Below, piece by piece: positions 13,882 through 22,457 of a stretch of 30,447 bases of DNA. A program made the translations under genes and the position numbers. Origin of the DNA: a virus; the IMG/VR virus record IMGVR_UViG_3300044568_000752, positions 1 to 30,447 of that record; one strand, given 5' to 3'. The stretch's first letter is position 1, and each line of letters starts with the position of its first letter. Below the pieces are notes generated by a model that was not told the origin of the DNA, searched no databases, and saw nothing but the letters and a program-made list of their open reading frames with translations.

Positions 13882-14304
13882 GTGCCAAATAGATTTGCTT
13901 CGGGTAAGTATGCGATTTCGCAGTGCGACCGCTGCAATTTTCGCTATCCGCTTAAAGTTTTAAAAACGGAGATTATTAAGACCAAGCCATATCAGATACG
14001 TGTTTGTCCTACGTGCTGGGATCCAGATCACCCACAGTTGCAGTTAGGTATGTACCCTGTGGAAGACCCGCAAGCGTTGCGTAACCCAAGACCGGACAAT
14101 ACTTACTATCAGGGTGGCTATACGGGGCTGCAGTTAAACCAGAACGCGGGGTCAACGCTAGATGGGTTTGGTGATCCGACGATGGGTAGTAGGGTTTTCC
14201 AGTGGGGATGGAACCCCGTTGGGGGTGGGTCAAACTGGCCTCAAACGCCAAATGACTTGGTTTCTGGTGTAGTTTTGGGTACAGTTACGGTAACAACAAC
14301 TTAG
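13882..14304 (+). CDS. Zinc-ribbon virion-cluster protein
   Basis: This 140-residue protein starts at GTG after AGGGA. It carries C15-x2-C18 and C42-x2-C45, a four-cysteine zinc ribbon, followed by DHPQLQLGMYPVEDPQALRN and a Gly/Asn/Thr-rich tail. I know this family as a conserved neighbour of tail adaptors in environmental podoviruses. The zinc site may only stabilise a small fold; no catalytic residues are seen. Its position between two adaptor-type proteins suggests a place at the head-tail junction, which is inference. Confidence 0.65.
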   Translation: MPNRFASGKYAISQCDRCNFRYPLKVLKTEIIKTKPYQIRVCPTCWDPDHPQLQLGMYPVEDPQALRNPRPDNTYYQGGYTGLQLNQNAGSTLDGFGDPTMGSRVFQWGWNPVGGGSNWPQTPNDLVSGVVLGTVTVTTT

Positions 14305-14313
14305 GAGAAAAAC

Positions 14314-14526
14314 ATGTTTAAAAAAGGCGCTGACGGTGTAACTAAGCAGGGCAAAACCAAAGGTAAAAACCTTGGTGATTCTGGCCCATCTGTAGGTATT
14401 CAGCATGGCGGTAAAGGCAAAGGAGCCAAAACCGTTACTAACGAAAGCTTGAAAGCTATGGGTCGCAATATGGCTCGTGTAGCTAATCAAGGAATGATGC
14501 GCAAGAGCGCAGGAAGAGGACGTTAA
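14314..14526 (+). CDS. Tiny basic Gly/Lys-rich protein
   Basis: This 70-residue protein begins FKKGADGVTKQGKTKGKN, which resembles the shared tag but placed at the N-terminus and without the cysteine. The rest is Gly, Lys and Met rich (GGKGKGAKTVTNESLKAMGR) and ends in an Arg-rich tail. It is likely disordered until it binds something acidic such as DNA. AGGAG lies six bases before the ATG. It has a well-spaced ribosome site rather than an overlap, so it may be made in quantity. Confidence 0.6.
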   Translation: MFKKGADGVTKQGKTKGKNLGDSGPSVGIQHGGKGKGAKTVTNESLKAMGRNMARVANQGMMRKSAGRGR

Positions 14527-14528
14527 TC

Positions 14529-14792
14529 ATGGCTAAATACAGTATGAAACGGGACGGTAAAGAAGTCGGTCCGGCTTCTGTTTACGCAGAACCCCACACA
14601 ATGACAGGAAAGAAAGTGACCGTAGCTGGGTCTATTAAAGATGAGTCCGGCGCTAAAGTAATGGACGAGCTTGATATTTCTGTTGGCAAACTGAGCAAAA
14701 ACACCGGTAAAGGCGTAAAGACTGATGGCATTAAAATTCGTGGTACTGGCGCAGCTACTAAAGGTGTGATGGCTAGAGGGCCGATGGCATAA
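14529..14792 (+). CDS. Small protein with conserved Gly-rich C-terminus
   Basis: An 87-residue protein with MAKYSMKRDGKEVGPASVYA at the start, a beta-like centre (KKVTVAGSIKDESGAKVMDELDISVGKL) and the ending GIKIRGTGAATKGVMARGPM. I recall this ending from several small environmental phage proteins, so it may be a second conserved C-terminal signal distinct from the D-G-C tag. It begins two bases after the preceding stop and shares one base with the next start. Function unknown. Confidence 0.6.
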   Translation: MAKYSMKRDGKEVGPASVYAEPHTMTGKKVTVAGSIKDESGAKVMDELDISVGKLSKNTGKGVKTDGIKIRGTGAATKGVMARGPMA

Positions 14793-15439
14793 TGAATTAC
14801 TCACAGTTAACGCAAGCGATTATTGACTATATAGAATCTGACGAACAGCTTCTTGTAGACAACATCCCGCTTTTTGTCCAACAATGTGAAGAGCGCGTTT
14901 ATAACGCCGTTCAAATCCCAGCCATTCGCAAGAATCAGGTTGGTAACTTCACTCAGGGCGACAAATACCTTGCGTTACCGAGCGACTATTTAGCCTCGTT
15001 TTCTATGGCGGTAATTTTGGCTGATGGGTCTCAGGAGTTCTTGATTGACAAAGACGTTAACTTTATTCGTCAAGCCTACCCCAGCCCTACTGATGAAGGC
15101 GTACCCCGTTACTACGCCCAGTTTGAGCCATACACATACATTATTGGCCCTACCCCGGATGATAACTACCAAGTAGAACTGCATTATTACTACTACCCAC
15201 AGTCAATTGTGACTGCTGGAACCTCTTGGCTGGGCGATAATTTTGAGACTGTTTTACTCTATGGTTCGTTGCGTGAAGCCGTTATCTTCCAAAAGGGAGA
15301 GCAAGACATGGTTACATATTACGAGTCAAAGTATCAAGAATCCTTAGCGTTACTCAAAGACTTGGGTGATGGTAAAGATAGACGTAGCGCATACCGTGAT
15401 GGACAATTAAAATTACCCGTACCTGGGCCTGTTAGATAA
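14792..15439 (+). CDS. Tail tubular protein A-like adaptor
   Basis: This 215-residue protein resembles gp11-like tail adaptors: N-terminal helices (QLTQAIIDYIESDEQLLVDNI), LALPSDYLASFSMAVI at about 66-81, YTYIIGPTPDDNYQVELHYYYYP around 110-132, and C-terminal helices with ESKYQESLALL. It would form a ring between connector and nozzle. Together with the protein at 13119-13871 there are two adaptor-like proteins, as in P22-type tails (gp4 with gp10) or in phages with a separate head-completion protein. The start overlaps the previous stop by one base. Confidence 0.75.
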   Translation: MNYSQLTQAIIDYIESDEQLLVDNIPLFVQQCEERVYNAVQIPAIRKNQVGNFTQGDKYLALPSDYLASFSMAVILADGSQEFLIDKDVNFIRQAYPSPTDEGVPRYYAQFEPYTYIIGPTPDDNYQVELHYYYYPQSIVTAGTSWLGDNFETVLLYGSLREAVIFQKGEQDMVTYYESKYQESLALLKDLGDGKDRRSAYRDGQLKLPVPGPVR

Positions 15440-15453
15440 TTTAGGAGCAAAAA

Positions 15454-15885
15454 ATGGCGATAACGCAAGCGATGGCGACTTCATTCAAGGTTCAACTCTT
15501 GAATGGGCAGCAAAACTTTTCAGCAGACACGTTTAAATTAGCGCTGTACACCAGCTCTGCGACTTTAAATGAGAACACCACTGCGTATTCTGCAACCAAT
15601 GAAGTGCCTTCAACAGGCAACTACTCTGCTGGTGGTAATACTTTGTCGGTTAGCGTAACCCCAACAAACTCTGGAAACGTAGCTTTTATCTCGTTTACTA
15701 ATACTTCTTGGTTAAACGCAACGATTACCGCTAATGGAGCCTTGATATACAACAACAGTCAGTCAAATTCTGCTGTTGCAGTATTGGCGTTTGGTGGCGA
15801 TAAGACCTCGACAAACGGTACTTTCGCAGTGAACTTCCCAACCGCAGACGCAACAAACGCAATTATTCGCTTAACCGCAAGTTAA
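15454..15885 (+). CDS. Small virion structural protein
   Basis: The 143-residue protein is beta-rich with TFKLALYTSSATLNENTTAY (27-46), VPSTGNYSAGGNTLSVS and GALIYNNSQSNSAVAVLAF. I recognise this as a common family in phages, usually labelled tail or structural protein, with no defined role. AGGAG precedes the ATG. It lies between the adaptor and the first fibre, so it may help attach the fibres or cap the tail; this is inferred from order. Confidence 0.65.
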   Translation: MAITQAMATSFKVQLLNGQQNFSADTFKLALYTSSATLNENTTAYSATNEVPSTGNYSAGGNTLSVSVTPTNSGNVAFISFTNTSWLNATITANGALIYNNSQSNSAVAVLAFGGDKTSTNGTFAVNFPTADATNAIIRLTAS

Positions 15886-15894
15886 GGAGCTTGA

Positions 15895-17961
15895 ATGGCT
15901 CTGATCTTAAAAGATCGTGTTAAAGAAACCACTACTACTACTAGTACTGGCCCAGTAACACTTCTTGGCGCTGCTGATGGATACCAATCCTTTGCTGCTA
16001 TTGGCAATGGGAACACGACCTATTACACCATTACTGCCCAAGTTGGTACTGAATGGGAAGTTGGTATTGGTACATACACGTCCAGCGGAACCACTTTAAG
16101 CAGAGATACTGTTTTATCTTCTAGTAATAGCGGTTCGCTAGTTAACTTCTCAGCGGGCACTAAAGACGTCTTTGTCACCCAGCCATCTGAAAGAGCGGTT
16201 TATACCGATGCTACAAATATCGTCAATACATCTGGCAACGCTGCTACAACTGTTACATTTACTCAGGTAAACACCACAAACTTAGTTGCTAACACAGTTA
16301 CTCTAACTGCTGGAACAATTACAACTAATGCTGCAAGTGCCACAGATATTGTTAACAAACAGTACGTAGACGGGATTGTTGCTGCTGGAGTCCACTACCA
16401 TGCGCCTGTTCTTGTTGAGTCTCCAACTGCTTTAGTCGCAGTTTATAACCAGCCAAACGGTGCTGGTAACGGCGTAGGTGCAACTTTAACTAATAGCGGT
16501 TCAAACGTAGCCCTTGTAATTGATGGTGTGTCACTGTCTAACACAGCTCGTGTTTTGGTCTATACCCAGTCTAATGCGGTACAAAACGGCGTTTATACGG
16601 TTACTAACCCAGGTGCTCCAGATCCAGGCGGCGCTCAGTGGGTATTAACTCGTGCAACCGATGCCGATACATATGTTGTTGCTAGTTCTGCTGGTTTAAG
16701 CGAAGGTTCTACGTTCTTCGTACAGTCTGGCAATACAGGAGCTGGCGAGATTTATACTTGCAACACCCAAGGAACTATTACATTTGGTACGACTAACATT
16801 ACGTTTGCTCAAATTGGTTCTGCTCAAATTTACTCTGCTGGTACAGGATTAAGCCTTACAAATACTACATTTAGTATTTCAAATACCGCTGTTACAGCCG
16901 CTACTTATGGTGATGCTGGTACGGTAGCCACATTTACAGTTAATGCTCAAGGTCAACTAACCAACGCAGCCAATGCTGCTATTAATGCTTCTAGTATCTC
17001 GATTGGTACTTTAGACAACGCTAGAACAACCGCCTCTGCTTCTAACGGGGCTAACACCATTGTATTGCGGGATGCTAACGGCTCGTTTAATGCTAACGTA
17101 GGAACCTTCACAACCGTCAATGCGACCAACGGTAACTTCTCCAATATTACAGGTAACGCTGTAAGCCTAACCGACATCAACGCTTCAAACATTACTAGCG
17201 GAACAATAGCAAATGCCCGCACCACAGGCGACACAGCAAACAGTGCAAACACTTTAGTTCTTCGGGATGCCTCTGGTAATTTTGGTTCTAACGTTATTTC
17301 TGCTTCTTTGTTTAGTGGTGACGGGTCTGCAATTAATGCGATTAACGCATCCAACATCTCATCTGGAACCATAGCTAACTCACGTACCACTGCTGCTTCT
17401 GCTAACGGAGCTTCTACAATTGTTCTACGAGATTCAGGTGGTAGCTTTGAGGCTAACCTAGTTAACGCAGTGTCCCTTAGTGGTAACGCTGCAACAGTGA
17501 CAGGTATTAACGCCTCCAACATTGCTTCAGGGACTATTGATAATGCCAGGACTACTGCTTCTTCTGCCAATGGTGCTTCCACTATTGTGCTTCGTGATAC
17601 TAACGGGTCTTTTGCTGCCAATGTAGGAACGTTTGTAACTATATCGGGTAACGGCGCTGGTTTAACCGACATCAATGCGTCTAATATCTCAAGCGGTACG
17701 ATAGCCAATGCCAGAACGACTGGTAATACAGCAAACAGTGCGAACACTCTTGTACTGCGTGATGCGTCTGGTAACTTCGCTTCTAACGAGATTAGCGGTC
17801 AAGAGGTCATTGCAACCAATGGTGTATTTATCAACAATCAGACGATGGGTTCAAGTTATTCAATGCCAGCTGGATATAGCGGTATGTCTACAGGGCCGTT
17901 CACAATTGGCGGTGGTGTTACGTTCACTATTCCGTCTGGCTCACGGCATGTAGTTTTATAA
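15895..17961 (+). CDS. Tail fibre protein with tandem repeats
   Basis: This 688-residue fibre begins with an attachment-type domain (about 1-105: LKDRVKETTTTTSTGPVTLL ... SAGTKDVFVTQPSERAVY), followed by a globular domain near 160-300 that ends in a PNPGAPDPGG-like loop and FFVQSGNTG. Residues ~363-647 are five repeats of ~55 residues built on INASNI(S/T)SGTIANARTT then ST(I/L)VLRD.(S/N)G.F. The end (VTFTIPSGSRHVVL) is short and beta-like. Such shafts are normally trimeric. AAGGAG precedes the ATG. The repeats also occur once in the protein at 23741-25012. Confidence 0.8.
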   Translation: MALILKDRVKETTTTTSTGPVTLLGAADGYQSFAAIGNGNTTYYTITAQVGTEWEVGIGTYTSSGTTLSRDTVLSSSNSGSLVNFSAGTKDVFVTQPSERAVYTDATNIVNTSGNAATTVTFTQVNTTNLVANTVTLTAGTITTNAASATDIVNKQYVDGIVAAGVHYHAPVLVESPTALVAVYNQPNGAGNGVGATLTNSGSNVALVIDGVSLSNTARVLVYTQSNAVQNGVYTVTNPGAPDPGGAQWVLTRATDADTYVVASSAGLSEGSTFFVQSGNTGAGEIYTCNTQGTITFGTTNITFAQIGSAQIYSAGTGLSLTNTTFSISNTAVTAATYGDAGTVATFTVNAQGQLTNAANAAINASSISIGTLDNARTTASASNGANTIVLRDANGSFNANVGTFTTVNATNGNFSNITGNAVSLTDINASNITSGTIANARTTGDTANSANTLVLRDASGNFGSNVISASLFSGDGSAINAINASNISSGTIANSRTTAASANGASTIVLRDSGGSFEANLVNAVSLSGNAATVTGINASNIASGTIDNARTTASSANGASTIVLRDTNGSFAANVGTFVTISGNGAGLTDINASNISSGTIANARTTGNTANSANTLVLRDASGNFASNEISGQEVIATNGVFINNQTMGSSYSMPAGYSGMSTGPFTIGGGVTFTIPSGSRHVVL
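16981..17835 (+). repeat. Five coding repeats of a fibre shaft
   Basis: Repeat units start at 16981, 17176, 17341, 17506 and 17671. The last four are spaced exactly 165 bp (55 codons); the first is 195 bp from the second. They code for INAS.I..GT(I/L).N.RTT followed by a VLRD..G.F block. They are diverged at the DNA level but keep length, so they are under fold constraint and could recombine to change shaft length. Confidence 0.85.
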
Positions 17962-17970
17962 GGATAAGAT

Positions 17971-19335
17971 ATGGCGAGCATTGTTATTTCGGGAGATACA
18001 AGCGGTGCAGTAACACTGGCTGCTCCAGCCGTAGCTGGGACTACTACGCTTACTTTGCCGACTACTTCGGGAACCATATTAACAACCGCTGGTGGTCAGA
18101 CTGTGCCTTTTGCCGCTGGCTCTGCCGCTGCCCCTTCAATTACCTTTACTGGGGACACTAACACAGGAATTTATTCACCCGCTGCTGACACTATTGCCTT
18201 TACAGAAGGTGGTGTTGAGTCGATGAGGATTGACTCTAGCGGTAATGTGGGGATTGGTACTAGTAGTCCTGTTGGAAAAGTTGATATAAGCGGATTGAAT
18301 GATACTGGCGGTGTTACGGTACTAATTAGAAACACATCTGATATTGGAAATACAACACCATTTATTGATTTGCGTTTTAGTCAACGCTCAAATGGCGCAG
18401 ATAACGGAAGAATTCGTGCGGGTCGTGATGGTATTTATAGTGCTTCAGGGTCTACTATGGATTCGTTTATGGCGTTTTACACAGCCATAGATAATGCTGA
18501 TACCGAGCGTATGCGTATTACCTCTGCTGGTGATGTCGGTATTGGTACAACAACGCCTGGTGCTCTACTACAAGCTAGAGGACAAAATGTTTTATCAGCA
18601 AACACTCGATATTTAAAAACATGGGTTGGTGGCGCTAGTAGTTGGGGCGCCAATTCTTATGAAGAATTAGGTATTGGTTATTCTGGGATTCGTAGTCTTT
18701 ATACAAGTGGAGATAACTGGGATTTAACATTTGCCACTGGAACATCTACTCAGTTTTCTGCTGGAACACAAGCAGAGCGCATGCGTATCCACTCTAATGG
18801 ATACATAACAATGGGGACTACCAATACAAATATTGATGCTGGTCCAGGATTTAAATTTATAGCAACAACAAATGCGTATATTGGTATGGTCGTAGAATCA
18901 TCCATTAATAGTCAAACAAATTATCACCTTTACTCAACTGGTGCTGGAGCATATCGTTTTTATGTCGGTGCTGGCGGTACTATTTCTGCAACAGCAACAA
19001 CAATTACGGCTATTTCTGATATTCGTTTGAAAGAAAATATCAGAGATTTAGAAGATGGTCTTAATGCTGTAATGGCTCTTAAACCACGCAAATTTGATTG
19101 GAAAGCTGGCAAAGGTAAGGATATTAAGAACGACAGAGGTTGGATTGCTCAAGAGTTTGAGACTGTTTTTCCTGACATGATTGAGGAATGGAAAGATACA
19201 CCACCTGAAGGTGAAGAACCATACAAAGCAGTCAACGCTAATTTAATTCCAACATTAGTAAAAGCAATCCAAGAACTCAACGCTAAAGTCGAAGCGCAAG
19301 CCGCAGAAATCCAAGCATTAAAAGGAGCAAAATAA
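17971..19335 (+). CDS. Tail fibre with S74 self-cleaving chaperone domain
   Basis: This 454-residue fibre begins ASIVISGDTSGAVTLAAPAV and carries two or three ERMRI(D/T)S.G.VGIGT repeats. From residue 349 it has an intramolecular chaperone: SDIRLKENIRDLEDG, RKFDWKAGKGKDI, GWIAQEFETVFP and a C-terminal coiled coil (TLVKAIQELNAKVEAQAAEIQ). Ser349 and Lys354 have the five-residue spacing of the catalytic dyad of endosialidase-type S74 domains, which fold the trimer and then cut themselves off. Self-cleavage before residue 349 is inferred from the family. AAGGA precedes the ATG. Confidence 0.85.
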   Translation: MASIVISGDTSGAVTLAAPAVAGTTTLTLPTTSGTILTTAGGQTVPFAAGSAAAPSITFTGDTNTGIYSPAADTIAFTEGGVESMRIDSSGNVGIGTSSPVGKVDISGLNDTGGVTVLIRNTSDIGNTTPFIDLRFSQRSNGADNGRIRAGRDGIYSASGSTMDSFMAFYTAIDNADTERMRITSAGDVGIGTTTPGALLQARGQNVLSANTRYLKTWVGGASSWGANSYEELGIGYSGIRSLYTSGDNWDLTFATGTSTQFSAGTQAERMRIHSNGYITMGTTNTNIDAGPGFKFIATTNAYIGMVVESSINSQTNYHLYSTGAGAYRFYVGAGGTISATATTITAISDIRLKENIRDLEDGLNAVMALKPRKFDWKAGKGKDIKNDRGWIAQEFETVFPDMIEEWKDTPPEGEEPYKAVNANLIPTLVKAIQELNAKVEAQAAEIQALKGAK

Positions 19336-19336
19336 T

Positions 19337-20602
19337 ATGCCGCTAATTCTCTCAGGCGATACTGGAATCTCTGGCGTAGACGGAACCGCTGGTACACCCT
19401 CACTCCAAGGAACCGATAGCAACACGGGCGTATTCTATGCAACCGACATCGTAGGTATTGCTACGAATGGCACAGAGCGTATGCGTATTGACTCTAGTGG
19501 TAATGTAGGTATTGGTGTTACTCCTAGTGCTTGGAGTGCTTATAAAGCGTTACAAGTTGGTTTAAACGCATCTTTTGCTGGAAGTACTAGTGGCTCAGTA
19601 GCACTTTTAAGCACAAATGCTTATTTTGACGGTTCTAGTTATAAATATATTACGACAGATGCTGCTACACAGTATCAGCAAAATACAGGTGAACACATTT
19701 GGCGAACAGCCGCATCAGGTTCAGCAGGGGCTACCCTTACCTTTTCAGAGCGTATGCGTATTGACTCTGGTGGTAATGTTGGTATTGGTACAAGCACTAC
19801 CACAGATGCTGGCGTAACAATTACAACAAGCGTTACAAGAGATTCTACTTGGGATGCCAAACTTGCGTTACAGTCGACTGTAGCAACTGATTTTCCAGCA
19901 TTGTTTTTCTCTGGATGTTCTTCAACAAGTAGATATGGGGCAATCGTTCAGACCGCAAACACTTCTGGCAATAACCCTGCTCAAATTACATCTACTATTG
20001 CGTTTGTAAATACTTCGTCAACCGCTTGTGATATTAGTTTTGCAACCAATGGAAATATTGGAACAACAAACGCAACCGAGCGTATGCGTATTCTTTCCTC
20101 TGGCAACATTCTATCGCTTGCTGGTGGCTCAACAACTGCTACTGGAACAGGAATAGCTTTCCCAACAACCCAATCCGCTTCATCTGATGCTAATACACTA
20201 GATGATTACGAGGAAGGAACTTGGACACCATCTGTAAATAGTGGTTTTACTAGTCCAGCATACGCTGCCCGTGCTGGAACATATACAAAAATTGGCAATG
20301 TTGTTACTTTTACACTAGTAGTAATTATGAGCAGTAGTACAAGAGCTGCTTCAATAATACAATTTTCACTACCATTTACATCAAGAAACGCAACTACAGC
20401 ACATAATGGTGGTGGAGCTTCTTGGGCATATTTATATGAAGCTATTGGTAATTCAACAACAACAAATGTTCCAATGTTATATATTAATAACAATGCCGCA
20501 ACAATGGATTGCTACAGCACTACTGGTATTGGTTTCTTGGGAACTGATTTATCAACAGCAAACCCTTATTTTTATATTGGTGGTTCTTATCTCACTGCTT
20601 AA
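19337..20602 (+). CDS. Tail fibre, no S74 domain
   Basis: A 421-residue fibre with LILSGDTGISGVDGTAGTPS at its N-terminus and several ERMRIDS(S/G)GNVGIG segments, so it is related to both flanking S74 fibres. It ends differently: DYEEGTWTPSVNSGFT, then AGTYTKIGNVVTFTLVVIMS and a beta-rich tip without S74 residues. That ending is common in phage receptor-binding tips. It starts one base after the previous stop, next to AAGGAG. It may be a separate fibre, or a tip that pairs with the other two. Confidence 0.75.
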   Translation: MPLILSGDTGISGVDGTAGTPSLQGTDSNTGVFYATDIVGIATNGTERMRIDSSGNVGIGVTPSAWSAYKALQVGLNASFAGSTSGSVALLSTNAYFDGSSYKYITTDAATQYQQNTGEHIWRTAASGSAGATLTFSERMRIDSGGNVGIGTSTTTDAGVTITTSVTRDSTWDAKLALQSTVATDFPALFFSGCSSTSRYGAIVQTANTSGNNPAQITSTIAFVNTSSTACDISFATNGNIGTTNATERMRILSSGNILSLAGGSTTATGTGIAFPTTQSASSDANTLDDYEEGTWTPSVNSGFTSPAYAARAGTYTKIGNVVTFTLVVIMSSSTRAASIIQFSLPFTSRNATTAHNGGGASWAYLYEAIGNSTTTNVPMLYINNNAATMDCYSTTGIGFLGTDLSTANPYFYIGGSYLTA

Positions 20603-20648
20603 TTAACTAGTATGTATTCGTTAGTCAGAAATTTATAGGAAAAACAAA

Positions 20649-20903
20649 ATGGCATTAACAGAAACTAAAGTAATTGACAAAATTGAAGTGGTAGAAAATG
20701 GTAGCGTTCAGATTCGTGAAGTAACACGAATTATGAAAGACGGTGCTGAGATTGCCCATACGTACCATCGCTGGGTTTTTGCTCCTGGCGCAGATGTGTC
20801 TGAAATGCCAGCCAATGTCGTTGCTATCTGCAATGCAGCATGGACGCCCGAAGTAATCGCTGCCTACGAAGCACAGCAAGAAGCAAACAAATTAGGAGCC
20901 TAA
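20649..20903 (+). CDS. Small conserved protein between fibre genes
   Basis: This 84-residue protein begins ALTETKVIDKIEVVENGSVQ and contains REVTRIMKDGAEIAHTYHRW, then an Asp/Pro loop and a C-terminal helix (TPEVIAAYEAQQEANKLG). I know similar proteins next to fibre genes in environmental phages, with no proven role. A fibre chaperone or attachment adaptor would fit. The gap before it (46 bp) carries TAGGA as the ribosome site and no sign of a terminator. It is followed by the next fibre gene after one base. Confidence 0.6.
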   Translation: MALTETKVIDKIEVVENGSVQIREVTRIMKDGAEIAHTYHRWVFAPGADVSEMPANVVAICNAAWTPEVIAAYEAQQEANKLGA

Positions 20904-20904
20904 C

Positions 20905-22455
20905 ATGGCATCGGTAATTTCAGCTGGTACAGCGTCAAACACCGCACTGACTTTAACTAGCGATACAACTGGAGAGTTACAACTCAAGACCAATAGTGGC
21001 TCTACGACTGCTATGACGCTAACCACGGGCGGTAACGTGGGGATTGGCACTAGTAGTCCTGCTTACACTTTAGAAGTGGCTACAGGAACATCTGGACAAC
21101 AATCGCTTGCAAATTTTAGAACGGCAGATTCAACAGCCGCAAATAATGCTGGATTACAAATCTTTGCCACACCTTCCGCAACAGCTGGTAGTAGAAATAT
21201 ATTAGTAAGTTGGGATGCAGATGGTGCAAATACTAGCGGTGGAGATTATTTCTATATTCAAAAACTTGGAAATAGCGGCAATGTTGAACTAGCTCAATAT
21301 TCTAATGCTGCCATAATATTTTCAACCAATGTTGGCACAGAGCGTATGCGTATTACCTCTGGTGGTAATGTTGGAATTAATACAAGCGCACCACAACTAA
21401 ACACAAATAGTGGTACTTTTTTAACAGTTGTTGGAACTAATGCAAGCGCTTGGCTAGAGTTAGCAACAACATCTACAACTGATGCAATTGGGGGGGTTCT
21501 TTCTTTTAACAATACTAATGTAGTTGGTACTGATAAACGAGTCGCTCAAATTAACTCTGGCAGAGACGGGGCAAATAACAAAGCCTATCTTCAGTTTTAT
21601 ACTGCAAATGCTGGTACTATCACAGAGCGTATGCGTATCGACTCTAGTGGTAATGTTGGGATTGGTACAAGCACAATTACTAGCGGAGGAGGATGGAGTC
21701 CTAGATTAGTGTTGGCTGGAGCAGATACAGCATTAATCGTAAAAGGTAGTGGTGGACAAGAAAGTTCATTTGGCACAAGCGGTGGTTTATATTTAGATTG
21801 TTTAGGAAATTCTGCTGGACCAAACAACAACATTGTTTTTAGAAACACTAATGTTAACTCTAGTTTTTCGGCATTAGAGCGTATGCGTATTCACGCTGGC
21901 GGTAATGTATCAATCGGCAATACTACAAACACATATAATTTAGATGTTACTGGCAGCATAAGAGCTAGCACATATTTTTATGCTTCTGGAGGTAACGCAG
22001 GAGATGGTATTTATCTTGCAAACGGCTCAAGTAATGGGTTGATTGCTCAAATATCTAACGGTGGTGCATCTACAACAACATATATTGGTAATCAAACAAT
22101 TACCACTTCATCTGATATTAGAATTAAAAATAATGTTAGACCAACAGAAAGAAATGCGCTTGAACTGCTTGGTCAATGGGAGATTGTTGACCATACTTGG
22201 AACGACCCATCAGACCAATGTGAAAACAACAGAAACAGCCGAGGAGTTTGGACTGGTGTTATTGCCCAACAAATTCAACCCATAACTCCATGGTTAGTTA
22301 ATAAACCACTTGAAGATGAAAATAAAGATGGTTCAAAAAATCTATGGTTGGTTGATTTTGCATACTCAGTTCCGTTATTGGTAAAAGCCATACAGGAACA
22401 ACAAGCAATGATTGAAGAACTAACCAACCGTATTAAGAAACTAGAAGGAGTTTAA
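20905..22455 (+). CDS. Second tail fibre with S74 chaperone domain
   Basis: The 516-residue fibre has an N-terminus (ASVISAGTASNTALTLTSDT) similar to that of the first S74 fibre and repeated ERMRI(T/D/H) ... GGNVGI(G/N) segments. From residue 403 it has a distinct S74 domain: SDIRIKNNVRPTERNALELL, then IVDHTWNDPSD, GVIAQQI and a C-terminal coiled coil (KAIQEQQAMIEELTNRIKKL). Ser403 and Lys408 keep the dyad spacing. The domain is unlike that of the first fibre except in the motif, so the tips were probably acquired from different sources. Confidence 0.85.
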   Translation: MASVISAGTASNTALTLTSDTTGELQLKTNSGSTTAMTLTTGGNVGIGTSSPAYTLEVATGTSGQQSLANFRTADSTAANNAGLQIFATPSATAGSRNILVSWDADGANTSGGDYFYIQKLGNSGNVELAQYSNAAIIFSTNVGTERMRITSGGNVGINTSAPQLNTNSGTFLTVVGTNASAWLELATTSTTDAIGGVLSFNNTNVVGTDKRVAQINSGRDGANNKAYLQFYTANAGTITERMRIDSSGNVGIGTSTITSGGGWSPRLVLAGADTALIVKGSGGQESSFGTSGGLYLDCLGNSAGPNNNIVFRNTNVNSSFSALERMRIHAGGNVSIGNTTNTYNLDVTGSIRASTYFYASGGNAGDGIYLANGSSNGLIAQISNGGASTTTYIGNQTITTSSDIRIKNNVRPTERNALELLGQWEIVDHTWNDPSDQCENNRNSRGVWTGVIAQQIQPITPWLVNKPLEDENKDGSKNLWLVDFAYSVPLLVKAIQEQQAMIEELTNRIKKLEGV

Positions 22456-22457
22456 AA

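Noticed and set aside
16953-17747. Long minus-strand open frame (264 codons) opposite the fibre repeats
   Set aside because: It mirrors the in-frame repeats of the plus-strand fibre, has low-complexity hydrophobic content and no ribosome site; a similar shadow occurs at 24241-24621.
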